The translations under genes and the position numbers were made by a program. Of a stretch of DNA of 32,345 nucleotides, positions 1 to 8,151 are shown piece by piece (position 1 is the first letter of the stretch; every line of letters starts with the position of its first letter). Under the pieces are notes generated by a model that saw only the letters and a program-made list of their open reading frames with translations, did no database searches and was not told the origin of the DNA. The stretch lies in the NCBI GenBank assembly GCA_031411235.1, contig JANOAR010000153.1:1-32345 (forward strand). The letters run 5' to 3'. This DNA comes from JANOAR01 sp031411235. GTDB taxonomy: Bacteria; Verrucomicrobiota; Verrucomicrobiia; Verrucomicrobiales; Verrucomicrobiaceae.

Positions 1-726
1 GCCCTCACCAAGAGCGAGCAACGTGCCCTGCACCTGCTGGAGCAGTCGCGTGAGTTGCAGAAGAAACTGCGCCACGTTTCGCACCAGATCCTTCACGCGC
101 AGGAGGACCTGCGGAAGCAGATCAGCCACGAGTTGCATGACAAAATCAGCCAACTCCTGCTCGGCATCAACATGCACCTGGGCATCTTCACCAAGGCGGC
201 CGCTGCCAACCCGCAAGGCATCAAGCGCACCATCATGCCGCTACGCCGGATGGTGGAGCAATCGGTGCGCGTGGTGCACCAGTTCTCCGCCGAGCTGCGG
301 CCTTTGATGCTGGACGAACTGGGCCTCGTCCCCGCGCTCCAGACTTACATTGATGCCTTCCCCAAACGCAAAGGCCGCACGATTCACCTCACCGCCTGTG
401 AAGGCGTCGATGCCCTGGACAATGACAAGCGCACCATGCTCTACCGTGTGGCGCAGGAAGCTCTGATCAATGTCGCCAAACACGCCCAGGCTAGCATCGT
501 CAACGTGGTCATCGCCAAAGCCCGCAACGGCGTGTCGCTAGAGATCACCGACAATGGCAAAGCCTTTGACGTGGGCAACATCGGCTCCGCCAAATGGGCG
601 AACCACCTCGGCCTTGCCGGCATGAGAGAGCGCGTGGAAATGGTCGGCGGCGTCTTCCACGTCCTATCAAAACCCGGCACTGGCACGACCATCCGCGCCG
701 TAGTGCCATTGATGAAAAAGAAGTAG
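1..726 (+). CDS. Sensor histidine kinase, NarL/DegS type (5' end outside window)
   Basis: The reading frame is open from base 1 to the TAG at 724-726, so only the C-terminal 241 residues are visible. The HisKA_3 dimerisation helix carries SHELHDK, with the probable phospho-acceptor His at bases 136-138. The HATPase domain follows: an N-box QEALINVAKHA near 450-485, a G1 box EITDNGKAF near 541-565 and a G2 box LGLAGMRERV near 607-636. In this family the kinase autophosphorylates and passes phosphate to a LuxR-type response regulator. No such regulator lies downstream here, so the partner is either upstream or elsewhere. The sensory domain and true start are outside the window; the residues before the HisKA_3 helix look coiled-coil-like. 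Confidence 0.93.
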   Translation, partial: ALTKSEQRALHLLEQSRELQKKLRHVSHQILHAQEDLRKQISHELHDKISQLLLGINMHLGIFTKAAAANPQGIKRTIMPLRRMVEQSVRVVHQFSAELRPLMLDELGLVPALQTYIDAFPKRKGRTIHLTACEGVDALDNDKRTMLYRVAQEALINVAKHAQASIVNVVIAKARNGVSLEITDNGKAFDVGNIGSAKWANHLGLAGMRERVEMVGGVFHVLSKPGTGTTIRAVVPLMKKK

Positions 727-795
727 CGACGGATTGAGCCCTCTGGGGCGTTCACCCCATAGCCAAAGTGAGTGGGTGGTGGTTGATTCATCGCC

Positions 796-1221
796 ATGAA
801 TACCAACATAGGCTTGTGGATTGACCATCGGAAGGCAGTGATCATTCTTGGCGTGGGTATAACCAACGCCTGGGTGATCTATTCAAACGCAGACAGGCAG
901 CCGGGTCGCATCGACGGAGTGCGCTCGACAACACCATTCGAGGCACTGCGGGTACCTGCGGATGATGTGACGGAACGCAAGTTCCAGCACGCGCTCAGCA
1001 TCTTCTACGATGATGTCATCGACTGCATCCATGTAGCGCACTCATTGCTGATATTCGGCCCTGGCGAGGCAAAGGGTGAGCTGAAAAAGCAGTTGGAAAA
1101 AGCTAAGCCAGGTGATCGCATCGTGAAGATGGAGACGTCTGATAAACTCACTGACCGACAGATTGCTGCCAAGGTGCATGAACACTTCCAGCATCAGAGC
1201 CCTGTGATTGTTTCACGGTAA
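796..1221 (+). CDS. Conserved eRF1/Pelota domain-3-like protein
   Basis: A 141-residue protein starting MNTNIGLWIDHRKAV. It matches, from memory, a widespread family of uncharacterised bacterial proteins with the same opening (GLWIDHRKAVI) and the same C-terminal block (LLIFGPGEAKGELKKQLEK, then TDRQIAAKVHEHF). The GPGEAKGEL block resembles domain 3 of archaeal/eukaryotic release factor and Pelota proteins (L7Ae-like fold), so an RNA- or ribosome-related role is possible but unproven. No signal peptide or membrane segment is visible. The gene stands alone, 70 bases after the kinase. The family call is fairly safe; no function should be assigned. Confidence 0.85.
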   Translation: MNTNIGLWIDHRKAVIILGVGITNAWVIYSNADRQPGRIDGVRSTTPFEALRVPADDVTERKFQHALSIFYDDVIDCIHVAHSLLIFGPGEAKGELKKQLEKAKPGDRIVKMETSDKLTDRQIAAKVHEHFQHQSPVIVSR

Positions 1222-1250
1222 GGTTTATCAACAGCCATCGTCGGCGAGGT

Positions 1251-1472
1251 ATGCACTTACCCATCTCACCCAACTTCGCTCTGCCTGACCACATGTCACA
1301 ATCCGTGACATTCCCCACGGGCCAAGCACTACAAAACGGCTGGCCACGAGACTTGGTTCTGGCGATCAATGCGCATATCATTTCACACCCAGGACTCGAT
1401 GTTCAGCAGTGGTTTGAGGCATTATACAACAATGCAGGCAAGGTGTGTAATCCCGCTTGGGAACACGCATGA
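1251..1472 (+). CDS. Doubtful small ORF
   Basis: An open frame of 73 codons beginning with ATG in the gap between the eRF1-like gene and the TonB-family gene. The product has no signal peptide, no membrane span and no motif I recognise; the stretch around WPRDLVLAINAHI and LDVQQWFEALYN has a plausible globular composition. Its base composition is less GC-rich at third positions than its neighbours, which argues either for recent arrival or against coding. The rest of 1222-1612 holds nothing else I can support. Confidence 0.3.
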   Translation: MHLPISPNFALPDHMSQSVTFPTGQALQNGWPRDLVLAINAHIISHPGLDVQQWFEALYNNAGKVCNPAWEHA

Positions 1473-1612
1473 ACTTTAAGCCTCGTCGTTTCATAAGTTG
1501 GCCAGCCCGCAACAGCAAACGCCTTTCATAAAGATTGATAACGCGGGCGAAGCATCCACCACCTCAACGGCATTGATGCCTGCGATACCTTGGTTCATAC
1601 TGGGTGCCCTTC

Positions 1613-2311
1613 ATGATTGCGGCTGCCAGAAACCTCAATGCCCACCTCCTTTCCGCATGGTCGGCGGGGGTTGCGTTGCTGTGTCTGGGCGTGGGTTTGC
1701 AGGGGGCGCTTACGCCTTTGTTACCTGCGAGTGATGCCTTCATCATCGCCGATCTCGGCAACGACACTGTGATGGTGGAAACCTTCGAGCCGCCTGCTGC
1801 CAGCGAAGAGGCTACAAAGGAGCCAGAGGTGCTTGAAGAGGAGTATCTCGCTATTCCACCGCTGCCCGAGGTCACGCCGCCGCTCACGCCACCCGAGATG
1901 GTGGAAATCACGCCCATCGAAGAAGTTCGCGAGACGCCGCCGCCGAAACCCGTGGAGAAAAACCCTGAGCAACCCAAGCCAACACCGAAGTCCGCGCCCC
2001 GCCCTGCTTCCAAGCCCGCAAATACACCCGGTGGCAGCGGCACATCCCCCGTGGTCTTCAACGGCGGTGGCAAAGGCCGATTCCCCTCGCCTTCGTATCC
2101 TGCGTCCGCACGCTCGACCAAGCAACAGGGCACGGTACGCGTGCTCGTCACCGTCGAGGCTAGCGGCATTCCCAGCTCCGCCGAAGTCATGGGCTCTAGC
2201 GGCTTCCCTGCGCTGGATAGCGCCGCACGAGACGCCATTCAACGTCGCTGGCGCTGGCCCAGTGGCGACGTGCGCAAGTTCATCGTCCCCGTTCGGTTCG
2301 TTCTCCAATGA
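1613..2311 (+). CDS. TonB family protein (energy transducer type)
   Basis: About 232 residues from ATG 1613; a GTG three codons upstream at 1604 is the alternative start. The order is classic TonB: a short cytoplasmic N-terminus, one hydrophobic segment near residues 13-35, a long Pro/Glu/Lys-rich periplasm-spanning region (PPLPEV, PPPKPVEK, PEQPKPTPK), then a C-terminal domain with PSYPASAR, QGTVRVLVTVEASG and a final DAARDAIQRRWRWP block typical of TonB_C. TonB proteins couple the ExbB/ExbD proton motor to outer-membrane receptors. No exbBD or receptor gene is adjacent, so it may serve a distant system or be a TonB-like structural protein. A terminator follows at 2433. Confidence 0.88.
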   Translation: MIAAARNLNAHLLSAWSAGVALLCLGVGLQGALTPLLPASDAFIIADLGNDTVMVETFEPPAASEEATKEPEVLEEEYLAIPPLPEVTPPLTPPEMVEITPIEEVRETPPPKPVEKNPEQPKPTPKSAPRPASKPANTPGGSGTSPVVFNGGGKGRFPSPSYPASARSTKQQGTVRVLVTVEASGIPSSAEVMGSSGFPALDSAARDAIQRRWRWPSGDVRKFIVPVRFVLQ

Positions 2312-2432
2312 CATCTCGTAAACGTAAAATGAGCCTGCGAGGAGGTGACCTGAACCCAAAGAGTTGAAGATAGGAGAAGGGGGATGTTCGTTTTCACCCT
2401 CAATTTTTCACCGTTGAATTCGACGAATTTTC

Positions 2433-2466
2433 TGACACTGAGCGTTACTCTTCGGTGTCTTTTTTC
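2433..2466 (+). terminator. Probable Rho-independent terminator after tonB-like gene
   Basis: GACAC at 2433-2437 pairs with GTGTC at 2455-2459, with an inner GAG/CTC pairing and unpaired bases on one side, followed directly by a run of T residues (2460-2465). It lies 120 bases after the TonB-family stop. The stem is imperfect, so confidence is moderate. Confidence 0.5.
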
Positions 2467-2475
2467 AATGAGGCA

Positions 2476-2940
2476 TCACGGACTGTGCTCACGAAGAAGC
2501 GCATCAACTGACGCATCTTCAAAGTCGCCCCCCGAGGAACCAGCCTGACCACCACCAAGGGAAGCCAGCGTCTCGCCGTTCACGCGCCGCGCAAATGCCT
2601 CTTCCAGCCTCCGCAAGTGCCCGAGGCCATCCAAGTTGTCGACGACTCCCAAAGCTGCCTCCATGGCCTGTGTGAGGCGTTCCACACCTGCGGGATCGAG
2701 CCCCTTCGCAAAGTCGGCAGCTTCCAACTCCACACGCTTCACCAAGCCCGCCCCACGCTCTCGCGAATGCCAGCCGCAGTCGCCGTGCATAGAAAGCCGT
2801 CTCACCGTCCAAACCCGTTGCCGCGTGTTGCTGCACAGCTCGCAGAGTTTCCCCCGCCGCGCCGTAGCTGATGCGTGCCTCCCGCACAAACCAGCGCACC
2901 GGCCAACCTTGGCAATCGCCACAGGCATCACCTTGTAAAG
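2476..2940 (-). pseudogene. Possible frame-broken ORF beside tRNA-Leu
   Basis: No intact gene is evident in 2476-2940, but on the minus strand two frames look coding in turn. From the tRNA down to about 2760, one frame reads like protein (VREARISYGAAGETLRAVQQ, then FYARRLRLAFARAWGGL). From about 2755 to the TGA at 2476-2478, the frame one base further on takes over (VKRVELEAADFAKGLDP, then VERLTQAMEAALGVVDN). Joining them needs a +1 shift near CTTGGTGAA (about 2750-2757 on the plus strand). It could be a degraded gene, a sequencing slip or chance. I do not recognise the product. Confidence 0.28.
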
Positions 2941-3022
<82 letters not shown>

Positions 3023-3183
3023 GGTGCGTTTGCGGAGGGCATCAGTGGCGGAGGGCGTGACGCGTCGCAAACGGAAAATTCCGCCGTTCACTATGGGCTG
3101 TGGTGCGATGTGGAACTCATCTCGACGCACGCCCTCGTCGGTGCTATTCATCGCGCCCTTTTTCCCCGACCACCGACCTCGAC

Positions 3184-5103
3184 ATGGCCAAGCCTGCAAA
3201 ACTTAAAGTCTCCCGCAAGGATCTCGCGAACCTCAGCAACGCAGAGACCATCGCCCTCGCCAAGAAGACCTACTCGAAGCTCTCCAACTACATCGCCCCC
3301 TATCGCTGGCGCTTCATCATGGGCATTTTTTTCAGCATCCTCGCGGGTGCCTCGAATGCTTTACTCATCCTCGCCATCAGGATCGTCTCATCGGTGGTGC
3401 TGGTGAAAAATGCTACCGAGGAAGACATCGACCGCATCAAGCACTTCGAGGTAGGATTTGGTAAATACACCTTCAACCCTATCGAGTGGCTGCCAGTGGA
3501 GTATCAGGGCTCTGTTTACCTTGTCATCGCCGCTTGCTTGCTCGTTCCGCTGGCCTTCATGCTGCGCGGTGGTCTCACTTATGTGGCCAACTACATGATG
3601 CTGTGGGTCAGCAACCGCATTCTCTACGACTTGCGCAATGACACCTACAAGGCGCTGCTCGGCCAGTCGCTGGGCTACTATTCCAGGGCCAAGGTGGGCA
3701 ATCTCGTGCAGGTCGTTTTTAATCAGGCCCGTGTCGCCCAGCAGAATCTGATGACGCTGTCGCAGGACATCGTGCAGCGCCCTGTGGCCATCCTCGCCAT
3801 CCTGGCCACGCTGCTGGTGATGAACTGGCAGTTCACGCTCAGCTCGCTCGTCGTCTTCCCCCTTTGCATCCTCCCCGTCATCGCCATTGGCAAGCGCGTG
3901 CGCAAGGCTGGTGCCCAGGAAGAAGCCGAGGCCGGGCAGATGATGGTGCAGATGACGGAGTGCTTCACGGGCATCCGCGTGGTGAAAAGCCACGCTCGAG
4001 AAGACCATGAGCAAAAGCGCTTCCAAGACAGCAGCAGCAAGATGAATAAGCTGCTCATGCGCTACGGCAAGGCTATGGAACTGGTGGGCATGATCGTCGA
4101 AGTCGTGGCCTCGTTCGGCGTCGGCATCGGCCTCTACTACGCTTGGAAGCATAACATCGGCCCTGGTGCCTTCATGACCTTGGTCGGCGGTCTCACTCAG
4201 ATTTACCCGCACACCAAGGCTCTGAGCCGCATCCAGCTCGTCATGCAGAAGACCATCGTCGCCACCTCGAACGTCTTCGCCACCATGGAAGAAGCCCCCG
4301 AGGTCGTCGATAAACCCGAGGCTCTGAAGCTCAAGCGCACCACGGGGCTCATCAGCTTCAAGAACGTCAGCTTTGCCTACAAGACGGGCGAGAACACCAG
4401 TAAAACCGCCGTCACCGACATCACTCTCGACATGCAGCCGGGCCGCTTCTACGCGCTCGTCGGCCAGAGCGGGGCAGGGAAGAGCACGCTCTTCTCGCTC
4501 ATCCAACGCTTCTACGATGTGGACTCGGGTAGCTTGTCAATCGACGGCCATGACGTTCGCGATGTGACGCAAAAAAGCCTGCGCGACCAGATCGGCGTGG
4601 TGAACCAGGACACGTTTTTATTCCACGACACGATCCAGGAAAACATCCGCTACGGACGGCTCGATGCCACCGACGATGAGATCATCGAAGCGGCCAAAAA
4701 AGCCCACGCCCACGAGTTCATCGGCGATGAACAGGACGGCTACCAAAAGATCGTCGGTGACGCGGGCGTGACTCTCTCCGGTGGGCAAAAGCAGCGTGTC
4801 AGCATCGCACGCGCTATCCTGCGCAATGCCCCCATTCTGCTGCTCGATGAGGCCACCAGCGCCCTTGATCCCGAGACCGAGCGCAACATCAAAGACGCCG
4901 TGCATGTGCTCACCGAAGGCAAGACGGTCATCGCCATCGCGCATCGCTTGAGCACCGTGCTGGAAGCCGATCAAATCATCGTCATGGATCAGGGCCGCAT
5001 CGCCGACAAAGGCACCCACCAGGAGTTACTGCTCAGCAGCACCCTGTATCAGCGGCTCTACCAACTGAGCTTCCAGGAAGACCACGCCAACGAAACGGAA
5101 TAG
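3184..5103 (+). CDS. ABC exporter, MsbA-like (fused membrane and ATPase domains)
   Basis: The 639-residue half-transporter starts at ATG 3184 (MAKPAKLKVS); an in-frame GTG at 3100 would add 28 residues of unlikely composition. The N-terminal half holds about six membrane segments, the first near residues 40-65. The ATPase half has Walker A GQSGAGKST (about 427-435), signature LSGGQKQRVSIARA (about 531), Walker B ILLLDEATSALD (about 551-562) and the switch His in AHRLST. This architecture is typical of homodimeric lipid or drug exporters of the MsbA/BmrA group. The substrate cannot be read from sequence. No accessory gene is adjacent, which fits a stand-alone exporter. No Shine-Dalgarno sequence precedes the start. 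Confidence 0.93.
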   Translation: MAKPAKLKVSRKDLANLSNAETIALAKKTYSKLSNYIAPYRWRFIMGIFFSILAGASNALLILAIRIVSSVVLVKNATEEDIDRIKHFEVGFGKYTFNPIEWLPVEYQGSVYLVIAACLLVPLAFMLRGGLTYVANYMMLWVSNRILYDLRNDTYKALLGQSLGYYSRAKVGNLVQVVFNQARVAQQNLMTLSQDIVQRPVAILAILATLLVMNWQFTLSSLVVFPLCILPVIAIGKRVRKAGAQEEAEAGQMMVQMTECFTGIRVVKSHAREDHEQKRFQDSSSKMNKLLMRYGKAMELVGMIVEVVASFGVGIGLYYAWKHNIGPGAFMTLVGGLTQIYPHTKALSRIQLVMQKTIVATSNVFATMEEAPEVVDKPEALKLKRTTGLISFKNVSFAYKTGENTSKTAVTDITLDMQPGRFYALVGQSGAGKSTLFSLIQRFYDVDSGSLSIDGHDVRDVTQKSLRDQIGVVNQDTFLFHDTIQENIRYGRLDATDDEIIEAAKKAHAHEFIGDEQDGYQKIVGDAGVTLSGGQKQRVSIARAILRNAPILLLDEATSALDPETERNIKDAVHVLTEGKTVIAIAHRLSTVLEADQIIVMDQGRIADKGTHQELLLSSTLYQRLYQLSFQEDHANETE

Positions 5104-5125
5104 AGGGAACGTCGAACATCGAAAT

Positions 5126-6004
5126 ATGAATTCTCTGCCCCAACCTTCCGCATCATCCATCTCCACTTCGCTGCTCGATGTTTCTGTCGGCATCGTTGGC
5201 CTCGGCATCATCGGCAGCCGTGTCGCCGCCAACGTCGCCGCCGCTGGCTACACGACGCACACCTGGAGCCACAGCCCGCGCACTGATGCCTCGTTTAAAC
5301 CCTCGGCCCGCGCCGTCGCAGAGGCTGCGCAGACGATTCAAATCTTCGTCCGCGACGATGCTGCGCTCCTCGCCGCGATGGCGGATATGCAGCCTGCGTT
5401 AACGAGTGCGCATCTCGTCATGAACCACGCCACCGTCAGCCCAGAGGCGACTCGTGAAGCCGCAGCCATCGCCGCAGCGGCAGGCGCTGGTTTTCTCGAT
5501 GCTCCCTTCACCGGCAGCAAGATGGCCGCACAAAACGGCAAGCTCACCTACTACATCGGTGGCGATGCCGCCTTGCTGGAGCGAGCCCTGCCACTGCTCC
5601 AGGCGAGTGGATCGAAGATCATGCCCCTCGGCAATATCGGCGAGGCCATGGTGCTCAAAATCGCCACCAACGCCGTAAGCGCCATCACCGTGAAAGCCCT
5701 CGCGGAAGCATTGGCGATGGTGCGTTCGCAGGGCATCGACGGCCAGAGCCTACTCACCGCGCTGGAGGCCAACGCCAACTATTCCACCCTCATCGGCATG
5801 AAGCTGCCCACCATGCTCAGCGGCAACTACGAAGCGCATTTTTCACTGCGCAACATGCTCAAGGATGCCGACTTCGGTAGGGACATCGCCACCAATGCTG
5901 GGCACACCTTCCCCGCGCTCGACGCCACAGCCGCTGCGATGCGAGCCGCCCTGGATGCAGGCCAGGGCGACATGGACTTCAGCATCATCGGAGCACGCGA
6001 ATGA
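5126..6004 (+). CDS. NAD(P)-dependent 3-hydroxyisobutyrate dehydrogenase-like protein
   Basis: A 292-residue beta-hydroxyacid dehydrogenase. A Rossmann fingerprint GLGIIG sits at residues 25-30. The substrate-binding region DAPFTGSKMAAQNGKL replaces the usual DAPVSGG pattern, and the catalytic-type Lys is K178 in VLKIATNAV. The NAD_binding_11 helical domain follows (NYSTLIGMKLP, then FSLRNMLKDADF). Members reduce small semialdehydes such as succinic semialdehyde or glyoxylate, or oxidise 3-hydroxyacids; the exact substrate is not decidable here. Its TGA overlaps the ATG of the following ygfZ-like gene (ATGA at 6001-6004), so the two are translationally coupled. It begins 22 bases after the ABC exporter and may share its transcript. 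Confidence 0.9.
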   Translation: MNSLPQPSASSISTSLLDVSVGIVGLGIIGSRVAANVAAAGYTTHTWSHSPRTDASFKPSARAVAEAAQTIQIFVRDDAALLAAMADMQPALTSAHLVMNHATVSPEATREAAAIAAAAGAGFLDAPFTGSKMAAQNGKLTYYIGGDAALLERALPLLQASGSKIMPLGNIGEAMVLKIATNAVSAITVKALAEALAMVRSQGIDGQSLLTALEANANYSTLIGMKLPTMLSGNYEAHFSLRNMLKDADFGRDIATNAGHTFPALDATAAAMRAALDAGQGDMDFSIIGARE

Positions 6005-6903
6005 CCGCCGAACTCCTGCAAAAAATCGAAGCCCACGGGGCCATCATTGACCTCAGCACTCGCGCTAAATGGCAACTCTCTGGCGGTGACCGCGTGCGGT
6101 ATTTAAACGGCCAAGTCACCAATGACGTTCGCCGCTCCAGCCCCAGCGAGGCGCTCTATGCCTGCGTCACCGATGTGAAAGGCCGCATTGTCGGCGACAT
6201 CCATATTCATACCCACGACGATGCTCTCATCTTCGACGCCGAGCCCGAACTGCGCGACATCCTTGGGCCCAGACTAGAGCGCTACATCATCGCCGACGAC
6301 GCCGAGTTGCAAGACATCAGCGACGACTGGCAGCTCTGGCATGTGTGCGGTGCGGAAGCCCTGGCTGCCCTCGCAGAAATGCCTTTGCCCGAAGGCACAC
6401 GAAGCATCGCCAACACGCGCTTAGCCATCCCAGGCATCGACGTTTGGAGTCCGGCCAACGCTGCCCTGCCATCCTCCATTTCCCAGCTTCCACTCGCTGA
6501 CTTCGACGCCCTACGCATCCTTCGCGCCATCCCCCGCTACCCTGCGGAACTTGGCCCCGACACCTTTCCGCCTGAAGCTGGGCTCGAAGCTCGCGCCATG
6601 AGTTTCACCAAAGGCTGCTACATCGGCCAAGAGGTGCTCTCGCGTATCAAGACCACCGGAAAAATGCCACGCGTCCTCGTCCGCTGGCAGTCCACGGCAC
6701 AAGTCCAAGCGGGTGACGAATGGTTTAGCGAAGGAGCAGACGCCCGCATCGGCCACGCTACCAGCGCCACCTTCCAGCCTGTGCTCCAGCGTTGGGTGGG
6801 CCTTGGCTTTGTAAAACAAGCCAGCGCTCGCTTCGATTCAGAGTTGCTTGTGAGAAACGCGCAGCCTAGAATCGGCCCCATTGTTGAAATTCTGCCCTGC
6901 TAA
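6001..6903 (+). CDS. ygfZ: Folate-binding protein YgfZ (GcvT-like)
   Basis: A 300-residue tetrahydrofolate-binding GcvT-family protein. The diagnostic YgfZ motif KGCYIGQE occurs at residues 204-211, with the conserved Cys at 206. An early RVRYLNGQVTNDV segment matches the family start. YgfZ/IBA57 proteins help assemble or repair iron-sulfur clusters, for example in MiaB and radical-SAM enzymes, using folate. The start overlaps the upstream dehydrogenase stop by four bases, and the lipoprotein gene follows after 4 bases, giving a compact three-gene run. The KGCYxGQE motif separates it from true aminomethyltransferase. Confidence 0.93.
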   Translation: MTAELLQKIEAHGAIIDLSTRAKWQLSGGDRVRYLNGQVTNDVRRSSPSEALYACVTDVKGRIVGDIHIHTHDDALIFDAEPELRDILGPRLERYIIADDAELQDISDDWQLWHVCGAEALAALAEMPLPEGTRSIANTRLAIPGIDVWSPANAALPSSISQLPLADFDALRILRAIPRYPAELGPDTFPPEAGLEARAMSFTKGCYIGQEVLSRIKTTGKMPRVLVRWQSTAQVQAGDEWFSEGADARIGHATSATFQPVLQRWVGLGFVKQASARFDSELLVRNAQPRIGPIVEILPC

Positions 6904-6907
6904 AGCA

Positions 6908-7171
6908 ATGACTCGCTCCTACCTTACCCTCCTCACCATCGCCGCCCTGTCCTCCACCCTGTGCTCTTGTGGCAGCTTCCGTGCCGATGTGACCAACCCC
7001 ACCGTAGCCCAAATGGATGCTCTGGATGTCCAATGGGGACTGACACCGCGCAGGCCCAAGGGCGGTGCTCGCAATAATAACAACGCCCAGCCAGCGCCAG
7101 CTCCAGCCCCTACGGCTGTCGCTCCCGCACCTGCTGCGGTTGATCCCTCCGTCATTCAGTCGTTGCGCTAG
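6908..7171 (+). CDS. Small proline/alanine-rich lipoprotein, unknown
   Basis: The start is ATG 6908, giving 87 residues; an upstream in-frame ATG at 6881 overlaps ygfZ and would hide the signal peptide. Residues 1-20 form a lipoprotein signal (MTRSYLTLLTIAALSSTLCS) with lipobox L-C-S-C. The mature part has an acidic start, a segment MDALDVQWGLTPRRPKGG, and a low-complexity Ala/Pro tail. I do not recognise the family. It lies 4 bases after ygfZ and just before the cyclophilin gene, so it is probably co-transcribed. Confidence 0.72.
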   Translation: MTRSYLTLLTIAALSSTLCSCGSFRADVTNPTVAQMDALDVQWGLTPRRPKGGARNNNNAQPAPAPAPTAVAPAPAAVDPSVIQSLR

Positions 7172-7224
7172 TCACTCCTGCACTCGCTTCAGCGTCGTCC
7201 TTGAATACCCACGCCACCTCCCCC

Positions 7225-8115
7225 ATGAAACTGACCCTCGCCCTTCTTTCCCTGCTCATCGCCCTAGCTCCCGTAGCTCCAGCACAAACCGTCGATGCCG
7301 CCAAGGCCGCTGCCGAGGCTAGAGGTGTGCCCGCCGCTGCGTCCCAGATCGCAGGTGACGCCATCGACAAAGCGAAAGATAAACTCGGCGAAATGGCCCG
7401 GAAAGCCGCCGACAAGCCTGCCAGTACCAAGTCTGGCCTCTCCGTGCGCAAGGCCACCAATCCCGATAATCCCGCCAACTGGGGCAAAAACGACGTGCAT
7501 AAGCTTGCCGTCATGGACATCGAATTCGCTGGCAACACCGAGACCGTGATGATCGAACTTTACCCCCAGGACGCTCCCCGCACCGTCGCCAATTTCGCCG
7601 ACAACTGCGAGAGCGGCACCTACAACGGCCTCGCCATCCACCGCGCCATCGACAGCTACCTCGTGCAGACGGGCGACCCCTACACCTCCGACGACTCCAA
7701 GCGCAACGAATGGGGCACAGGCGGCGAGGAAAAGAGCATCCCTGCCGAGATCAAGCGCCCTCACCGCGTCGGCTCCATCGCCATGGCTCGGCGCAATGAT
7801 AAAGTGAACCCCGACCGCAAATCCAACGGCTACCAGTTCTATATCGCTCTGGGCAACATGTCCGCCGTGGATGGTCAGTACACCGTCTTTGGCCAAGTGA
7901 TCTCTGGCATTGAGGCCCTGCAAAGCCTTTCCCATACCCCTGTGGATAGCAATGACTGCCCTCTCTCGCGCATCGAAATCAAATCCCTCAAAGTTGTGGA
8001 TCAAAAAGGCCCCCTGATTGTCATGCGCGAAACAGGTGCTGGTGGCAAAAAGCGCTTCACCAAGCCTTCCTCGGCCAAGAGCGGCATCGAGCGCTTCCTC
8101 AGCCGCATCTGGTAG
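7225..8115 (+). CDS. Exported cyclophilin-type peptidyl-prolyl isomerase
   Basis: 296 residues from ATG 7225; a TTG at 7201 is less likely because the signal peptide begins at MKLTLALLSLLIALAPVAPAQ. After a roughly 70-residue Ala/Lys-rich helical linker comes the cyclophilin domain: VMIELYPQDAPRTVANF, an IHRAIDSYLVQTGDP active-site segment (usual FHRVI..F..QGGD), GSIAMARR, a YQFYIALG strand and TVFGQVISGIEAL. A basic tail follows. Such enzymes catalyse proline isomerisation of exported proteins in the periplasm. The arginine of the FHR motif is kept as HRAI, suggesting activity. The linker and tail are extra relative to minimal bacterial cyclophilins. Confidence 0.92.
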   Translation: MKLTLALLSLLIALAPVAPAQTVDAAKAAAEARGVPAAASQIAGDAIDKAKDKLGEMARKAADKPASTKSGLSVRKATNPDNPANWGKNDVHKLAVMDIEFAGNTETVMIELYPQDAPRTVANFADNCESGTYNGLAIHRAIDSYLVQTGDPYTSDDSKRNEWGTGGEEKSIPAEIKRPHRVGSIAMARRNDKVNPDRKSNGYQFYIALGNMSAVDGQYTVFGQVISGIEALQSLSHTPVDSNDCPLSRIEIKSLKVVDQKGPLIVMRETGAGGKKRFTKPSSAKSGIERFLSRIW

Positions 8116-8151
8116 AGGAGCGCTTCCCTTGGAGCATGGCAGCGTTTGGAG

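Noticed and set aside
1498..1734. Small plus-strand open frame overlapping the TonB gene start
   Set aside because: It overlaps the convincing TonB frame and lacks recognisable features.
3100..3183. Earlier GTG start for the ABC exporter
   Set aside because: The added 28 residues are Arg/Cys/Pro-rich and unlike exporter N-termini; ATG 3184 opens a normal lysine-rich N-terminus.
3388..4506. Long open frame on the minus strand opposite the ABC exporter
   Set aside because: Shadow of the ABC exporter gene, as shown by intact ATPase motifs on the plus strand.
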